From Paenibacillus aestuarii (GTDB lineage Bacteria; Bacillota; Bacilli; Paenibacillales; NBRC-103111), in the NCBI RefSeq assembly GCF_027789125.1, contig NZ_JAQFVF010000089.1:1-64000 (forward strand): a DNA stretch of 64,000 bases, written 5' to 3'. Position numbers and translations under genes: made by a program. Below the pieces are notes generated by a model. That model saw only the letters and a list, made by a program, of their open reading frames with translations, was not told where the DNA came from and searched no databases. Shown piece by piece: positions 59,117 to 64,000 of the stretch; position 1 is the first letter of the stretch; every line of letters begins with the position of its first letter.

Positions 59117-60586
59117 TTAGCCTTTAACCGCTGACATTGCCGGCATAGGCACAGGCTGATTCGGGTTATCCTTCATCTGTTTCAGCATGGCATCGCCCTG
59201 CGTTTGCCATTCCTTAAGTCCCTCACGCGCTGTCTTCTTCCCTCTGACCACCTGATCGAATTGCTGGCGACCAATCTCTTGAACTTGATAAATGTAAGGT
59301 TTATCGCGAAATATTTGGGTGTTATTGTCCACCGGCGCAGGCGTTACATTATAAAAAGCTTCAATGTGGAACTCCTGGCCGTCCTTCGGCTTCAAATATT
59401 TGGAGCGCGCGACGAGGTTATAAGAACTGTATGATTTCAATTTCGCCCAATCATCGCCGTTGACGAACCTAATAAACTTCCAAGCGTCGTCCGGATTTTG
59501 CGCCTTGGCATTAATACCCATGATGCCATTTATATAGATCGCACCGCCGACGCCTTTTGCTTCCGGATGAGATGGCATTGTCACCACATCCCAGTCGATT
59601 GGCGTGTATCCTTTATAAAGCGCAGCATTTTTATTCGCATTCGCCAACTGCTGGATTTGCCCGTAATTGATGATGCTCATGGCTAACCGGCCTGACATGA
59701 AATCGTCATAAGCGAACGGATGTTCCGCATCCATCTTCCGCCCCATCGGCTTCTGCGGATCGAACAGATCGGGGAACACATTCTCCTTTTGCAGCTGCGC
59801 GATGCGCGTCCATACCTTCTCCCACTGATCGGTGTCAACCGTCATCTTTTCGCCGGCATCGTCGAACATTTTGAGCTGCAGTGGAGCCGTATAAGTCTGC
59901 AAGCCGTAAAATAAATCGCCCTGAGCTTGCGTGGAAAAGTTAAAGCCGCTTACCTTGTTATCTCCTTCCCCTTTGCTTACGCGCTTGGCCAGGTCGAACA
60001 CTTCATCCCAAGTCATGCCGTCTTTGGGGAAATCCGCGCCTGCGTCCATAAACATTTTTTTGTTATAAATTAGTGCAGACGAGCTAAACATCGGAGCCAG
60101 GGCGTAAATCTTGCCGCCTCCGGCATTTTTCATCCCTTCCATAACGGCTGGCACGATGCCGGTTGTATCAAACTTATCTTTGGTAATGAGCGGATCGAGC
60201 TGTGTCAGCAGATTGCTTTCGATCACATCCGGCAGCTGCTCATAGCCAAGCATCACCACATCCGGCGGATTATCACCCTGCATCACTTCTTTCAGCTTTT
60301 CCAACGGATCCGGCATCTTCTCACCAGGCTGAATCCCGCCATAACGATATCTGTCGTCCATCGTCGGGATCATTTCAATTTTGATATTCGGATTGGCAAA
60401 TTCAAAAATTTCCGTGAACTGCTGGCGGAAGTACTCGTCATCCCCGTAACCGAAAGAGGTGGCGATGCGCAGCACACGCTCTTGTTGATCTACAGCTTTC
60501 TCCCCTTTGCTGCACGCTACGGCAAGGGGAGCGACCATCGCGAGCGTTAACGAAACGGCCAGCACTTTACGATTCCATGTTTTCAT
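59117..60586 (-). CDS. Family 1 extracellular solute-binding lipoprotein linked to an FtsX-type ABC system
   Basis: 489 residues, TTGGAGGAG upstream of the ATG. Lipobox LAVAC with C25. Family 1 binding-protein motifs: LRIATSFGYGDDEYFRQQFT, MQGDNPPDVVMLGYEQLPDV, MFSSSALIYNKKMFMDAGAD and GGAIYINGIMGINAKAQNPD. Such proteins normally serve sugar importers, but no MalF/MalG-type permease is nearby. Instead it lies 18 nt after a LolD/MacB-type ATPase gene. It may sense or deliver a ligand to the FtsX-type permease; this is inferred from gene order only. Confidence 0.88.
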   Translation of the reverse strand: MKTWNRKVLAVSLTLAMVAPLAVACSKGEKAVDQQERVLRIATSFGYGDDEYFRQQFTEIFEFANPNIKIEMIPTMDDRYRYGGIQPGEKMPDPLEKLKEVMQGDNPPDVVMLGYEQLPDVIESNLLTQLDPLITKDKFDTTGIVPAVMEGMKNAGGGKIYALAPMFSSSALIYNKKMFMDAGADFPKDGMTWDEVFDLAKRVSKGEGDNKVSGFNFSTQAQGDLFYGLQTYTAPLQLKMFDDAGEKMTVDTDQWEKVWTRIAQLQKENVFPDLFDPQKPMGRKMDAEHPFAYDDFMSGRLAMSIINYGQIQQLANANKNAALYKGYTPIDWDVVTMPSHPEAKGVGGAIYINGIMGINAKAQNPDDAWKFIRFVNGDDWAKLKSYSSYNLVARSKYLKPKDGQEFHIEAFYNVTPAPVDNNTQIFRDKPYIYQVQEIGRQQFDQVVRGKKTAREGLKEWQTQGDAMLKQMKDNPNQPVPMPAMSAVKG

Positions 60587-60604
60587 TCTTCTTCTCCTCC
60601 AACA

Positions 60605-61486
60605 CTATTTAAGAGTTTGGTTCGGGTTCGGGGCTTTAATCATAATTTTCTCCCCGTCAAATTCCATCGTTGCTTTGCCGTTAATGCCCAGCGCCGTCAA
60701 ATATTCCTTCGGCACCTGCAGGCGTCCGGCGCGGTCCAGGACCACAAATTCCTCGTGGGCCTGCGCGATCCCTGTGGGCCAGTGGCCGTCCGTCGCCCCG
60801 ACCGCCGGATGGCGGGCAATGAATTCGGAACTGGTCATTCCGTCCCGAATGGCGACGACCCGCCCCACTTTACCGGCGACAGACATATCGTGGGTCACGA
60901 TCACAATCGTGACGCCCAGCTCTTGATTGAGCCGCTGAAAAATGGAAAGAATCATGTCGGCCGTCTTCGTATCCACCGAACCCGTCGGCTCATCGGCCAG
61001 CAGCAGCCTAGGGCGGTTGGCCAGCGAGATCGCGATGGCCACACGCTGCTGCTCGCCGCCGGACAACTCCTGCAATCGGTTATGCATGCGGTTGCCGAGC
61101 CCGACCCATTCCAGAAGCTGTTTCGCGTAAGCACGATCGTAGTTGCCGCTGAGCATCATCGGCATTTCCACGTTTTCCAATGCGCTAAGATAGGAAATTA
61201 AATTTCGCGCATTGTTTTGCCAAATAAAACCGACGGTGCTGCGCTTGTACTCGACAAGCTGCTTATCGGTAATTTTAAGCAAATCCCAATCACCGACTTT
61301 CACTTGCCCGGCCGACGGACGGTCCAACCCGCCCAAAATATTGAGCAGCGTCGATTTCCCGCTTCCGCTATTGCCAATGATCGCCATCAGCTCTCCGGTG
61401 TCGATCTGAATGTTAAGCCCTTGCAGCGCCACGACCTCGATCTCGTCGGTCTTGTAGATTTTAACTAACCCTTCGCATGTAATCAT
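60605..61486 (-). CDS. LolD/MacB-type ABC ATPase with a C-terminal AbrB-like domain
   Basis: 293 residues. Walker A at 38-45 (GNSGSGKS), Q90, signature LSGGEQQ at 141-147, Walker B LLLADE at 162-167, and H-loop H199: a complete ABC ATPase of the type that drives FtsX/MacB mechanotransmission. An extra tail at about 247-285 reads VLDRAGRLQVPKEYLTALGI and MEFDGEKIMIKAP, the pattern of a SpoVT/AbrB swapped-hairpin DNA-binding domain. Such a fusion could dimerise the ATPase or link transport to transcription. It starts 3 nt after the permease gene, so the two are coupled. Confidence 0.9.
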   Translation of the reverse strand: MITCEGLVKIYKTDEIEVVALQGLNIQIDTGELMAIIGNSGSGKSTLLNILGGLDRPSAGQVKVGDWDLLKITDKQLVEYKRSTVGFIWQNNARNLISYLSALENVEMPMMLSGNYDRAYAKQLLEWVGLGNRMHNRLQELSGGEQQRVAIAISLANRPRLLLADEPTGSVDTKTADMILSIFQRLNQELGVTIVIVTHDMSVAGKVGRVVAIRDGMTSSEFIARHPAVGATDGHWPTGIAQAHEEFVVLDRAGRLQVPKEYLTALGINGKATMEFDGEKIMIKAPNPNQTLK

Positions 61487-61489
61487 CGC

Positions 61490-64000
61490 TTATTTCTCCT
61501 CCCCGAGCTTCACGGCCTGATGGACGCGCAGCCTGCGAATGTGCAAGAACAGCAGCGCTATGCCCGTCAACATCATAAAGGCAACGACGAAGTACAGCTG
61601 CTCTGTGTCCCGGGATTCAAAGACAACCCGAAACGGCGGAACCTGCGTCTTGACGTTCTCCGTGGTCTGCAGAAAAGGCAGGAAGAAGTAGCTCGTCAGC
61701 TTCCCGATCCCGATGCCCAGCGCAATGGAAAGCCCGGCTGTAAAACCTTGTTCGAGCAGAAGCATGCCTGTCAGCTGCTTGCGGGAAAGCCCCATGGCCC
61801 GCAGCACGCCGAATTGAACGACCCTGCTGGACAAGTTGAAGAACCAGTAAAGCAGGTAGCCGATTAAGGATACGATGACCGAGACGAGAAATCCGAGACT
61901 TAAAATGCCGAAGACACCGCCTCTGGCCGGGTGCTTCTTCTGGGCAATCAACTCGTTGCGGACGTCCTTGACCGAGGCGATTTCAATGCCCTTCGCTTGC
62001 AGCTCAGCAAGCATCGGAGCGACCTTCGCCTCCAGCTTCACCTTCAGCCAAACCTCGTAAGGCGCGATCGGCGCCTGGTCATACAAATATTCCAAATTGG
62101 TAATGAAAAATGGCGTTTGATCCGGATATTGACTCGGCCAATACGGCAGGATGCCGACGATCACGAATTCTAACGGCTGCTGCTGGATAGAGATGGAGAG
62201 CAGATCGCCTTCCTTCAAGGCGTATTTCTTGGCAAAGCCTGCAGGGATGATGACCGCTTGCTCATAGGAGCCGAGCAAATTCAGGTATTGGTTCGGATGC
62301 GCCGGGAACAAGTCCGGGCGAAACCACGCGACTTTGGCAAAGTCCACGTTGTCAATCCCCATAACCAAGCCTTGGCCGGTCGATTTGCCGGAGACGACGA
62401 CATTGCCTTTCGTCTGCAGCACGCGTGCTGCAGCTTCGACACCATCGAGGTCGCGGAAAATTTGGAACGGCGGTTCGACGTAGCGGATCTTCGACGGCGG
62501 CAATTCGACTTGGCCGCCACCGGCGCCAGCACCAGCACCGCCTCCGCCTGACCCTTGAGCCCCGCCGGCGCTGCTGCCCTGCCCAGCGCCTTGACCTTGA
62601 CCGCCGCCGTTCTGGCCGGCGTTCGGGTCTGTCGGCACGTCGTCGGAAAAGCCTTCCCATACCGCTTGCATCACAACGTCCGTGCCGTATTGATACAAAG
62701 TCCGCTCTGTGGAGTTCAGATCGATCGTGCGGGCGGCCGAGGCATTGTAGATGCCGAGACCGAGCGTGAGCACGAGCAGCAGCATGAGCGGATAATACGA
62801 TTTGGCGGATCGGGTCAGCTGCGCAAGCGTCAGGTACAAAGGCACGGGCAGGAAACGCCGCCCGAGCCAACCGAACAGACGCAGCAGCCACGGGAAGATC
62901 CGCAGGAAGAACAAGCCGAGCGCAAAAATCGAGAGCGCCGGCACGAAAAACAGCAGCGGGTGCACCTGCAGCTGATCTGTCGTTAGCCCTGTTTGCAGCG
63001 ATAGCAGCTGGCGCTGGTCAAACAGGTAGTAGCCGTAGCCCGCTATGCCGAGCAGCGCCAAATCGAGGAACCAGCGCTGCCAGACGGGCGCGCGGTCCGA
63101 TCTGGCGAGCTGCTGCTTATAGCCGACGATCGAGGATCTGGCGAAGACGACCGCCGGAATGACGCTCGACATGATCGCGATCAGCACGGCGAGGCCGCCG
63201 TACACCATCGCTTCCGCCGTAAAGCCGACCGGTATCGATTTGCGGTCTACGAAAGTGAGAAAACCGCTGGAAGAGCCGATGCTCTTGGCCATGAACCAGC
63301 CGATGCAAGGGCCTGCCAGGAGGGCGATCGCCCCCAGCACGAGTCCTTCCAGCAAATAGATGCCAATGATCTGCCTTGTGCTGCCTCCTCTACTGCGCAG
63401 CACGGCAATGACGCTGCGCTGCCGGTCCAGCGATTGTCTGGCATTCATCACGATGTAATAGAACACCATCGCGATCATCGGCGCCGCAAGTGTAAACAGC
63501 AAAATTTGCATTTGCACACTTTGCACGCGGAACTCCTGCAGCATCGGCTGGAACGATACGTCCACTTTGGTGTTTTTCAAAATCTGGAACAGATTGATGT
63601 CCAGCCGCTCCAGCCGGTTCTGCAAAGGCGTCAGCTGACTTGTCTGAATGTCTTTTAAATCGAAGGCATAATACCAATTGGCCAGCTGCAGCGGAATCTT
63701 TTTATCCGTAAGCAACGTGTCTACCATCATCGCTTCATCCACAAATAAAGCATTTATCAAGCCTTCCTGGCCTTGAAACCAGTAAGCATCGTTCTCATTG
63801 TTCGGCTTGAATGCGCCGACGATCTTCACCTTCAGCAGCTGGCTGCCGCTTGCGCCGGAGATCGGATAGTTAAACATATCCCCGACATGCAGATCGTTCC
63901 GGTACATGGCTTCCTCCAGAACGGCGGCTTCCAGCGTGTTGCTATCCAGCTTGCCCGAAGGCATCTGGCCCATCGTCCATTCCACTTGATGAGGGAGATC
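61490..64000 (-). CDS. FtsX-like/MacB-type ABC permease (5' end outside window)
   Basis: At least 836 residues; the frame is open to base 64000, so the N-terminus is missing. Two FtsX-type membrane modules are visible (about nt 63600-63100: LLFTLAAPMIAMVFYYIVMN, QRSVIAVLRSRGGSTRQIIG; and about nt 61900-61520: SLGFLVSVIVSLIGYLLYWF, QFGVLRAMGLSRKQLTGMLL). They are joined by more helices and a large extracellular part. A long Gly/Gln/Ser-rich linker lies at about 62510-62630. Such permeases extract or transmit force to envelope substrates rather than import sugar. It pairs with the ATPase encoded next. Confidence 0.9.
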   Translation of the reverse strand, partial: DLPHQVEWTMGQMPSGKLDSNTLEAAVLEEAMYRNDLHVGDMFNYPISGASGSQLLKVKIVGAFKPNNENDAYWFQGQEGLINALFVDEAMMVDTLLTDKKIPLQLANWYYAFDLKDIQTSQLTPLQNRLERLDINLFQILKNTKVDVSFQPMLQEFRVQSVQMQILLFTLAAPMIAMVFYYIVMNARQSLDRQRSVIAVLRSRGGSTRQIIGIYLLEGLVLGAIALLAGPCIGWFMAKSIGSSSGFLTFVDRKSIPVGFTAEAMVYGGLAVLIAIMSSVIPAVVFARSSIVGYKQQLARSDRAPVWQRWFLDLALLGIAGYGYYLFDQRQLLSLQTGLTTDQLQVHPLLFFVPALSIFALGLFFLRIFPWLLRLFGWLGRRFLPVPLYLTLAQLTRSAKSYYPLMLLLVLTLGLGIYNASAARTIDLNSTERTLYQYGTDVVMQAVWEGFSDDVPTDPNAGQNGGGQGQGAGQGSSAGGAQGSGGGGAGAGAGGGQVELPPSKIRYVEPPFQIFRDLDGVEAAARVLQTKGNVVVSGKSTGQGLVMGIDNVDFAKVAWFRPDLFPAHPNQYLNLLGSYEQAVIIPAGFAKKYALKEGDLLSISIQQQPLEFVIVGILPYWPSQYPDQTPFFITNLEYLYDQAPIAPYEVWLKVKLEAKVAPMLAELQAKGIEIASVKDVRNELIAQKKHPARGGVFGILSLGFLVSVIVSLIGYLLYWFFNLSSRVVQFGVLRAMGLSRKQLTGMLLLEQGFTAGLSIALGIGIGKLTSYFFLPFLQTTENVKTQVPPFRVVFESRDTEQLYFVVAFMMLTGIALLFLHIRRLRVHQAVKLGEEK

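Noticed and set aside
62510..62630. GC-rich repetitive DNA
   Set aside because: It encodes a Gly/Gln/Ser linker inside the FtsX-type permease; no separate element is needed.

Overview
The window looks like chromosomal DNA from an endospore-forming Firmicute, most likely a Paenibacillus or close relative. The evidence is a GerA-type spore germination operon, purine-rich Shine-Dalgarno sites with frequent TTG/GTG starts, secreted proteins with stalk (copper amine oxidase N-terminal-like), FIMAH and InlB modules, several sugar ABC importers that lack their own ATPase, and a YjcG-type ligase-like protein. Species cannot be fixed from sequence alone.

Layout. 1-7.0 kb: the end of an IS110-type transposase, a frameshifted stalk-domain remnant, and a 1752-residue secreted multidomain protein whose 5' part is more AT-rich than its 3' part. 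7.0-10.6 kb: a three-gene operon (circularly permuted ATP-grasp, alpha-E, transglutaminase-like) with a clear sigma-A promoter and a leader that can fold over its ribosome binding site. 11.0-15.9 kb: decaying accessory DNA. Two paralogous CBO0543-family membrane genes flank a lysis-module remnant (GH19-like endolysin, two holin-like genes, papain-like hydrolase); three of its four genes are broken, and a fourth broken gene lies beside it. 16.3-18.7 kb: an arsenic operon (small Cys-rich protein, ArsR, aquaporin, ArsC, ArsI) with ArsR-type palindromes. 18.9-21.3 kb: a probably SOS-regulated gene, a coiled-coil protein and a soluble PAS chemoreceptor. 21.5-26.2 kb: a GntR/LacI-type regulator followed by a CUT1 sugar ABC importer. 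26.4-37.4 kb: stalk-domain secreted proteins, many small proteins, an NhaC antiporter and cell-wall-related secreted proteins. 37.4-43.0 kb: a second GntR/LacI regulator, divergent from an importer plus GH43 arabinofuranosidase-like operon. 43.0-49.4 kb: a transmembrane chemoreceptor, the germinant receptor operon and two CAU tRNAs. 49.4-64.0 kb: a YjcG homologue, then a long leftward cluster joining a MacB/FtsX-type ABC exporter, a family 1 solute-binding lipoprotein, an RND pump with its adaptor, and two related secreted proteins.

How the genes work together. The two sugar operons share one plan: hybrid regulator, binding lipoprotein, intergenic stem-loop, two permeases, and no ATPase, so a shared MsmX-type ATPase elsewhere is expected. 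The arsenic operon would reduce arsenate, let arsenite leave through the channel, and cleave trivalent organoarsenicals; three of its products end in vicinal cysteines. The least explained part is the 50.4-64.0 kb cluster, where ABC and RND envelope machines are interleaved with a sugar-type binding protein and two homologous secreted proteins; it is the best candidate for an undescribed envelope system.
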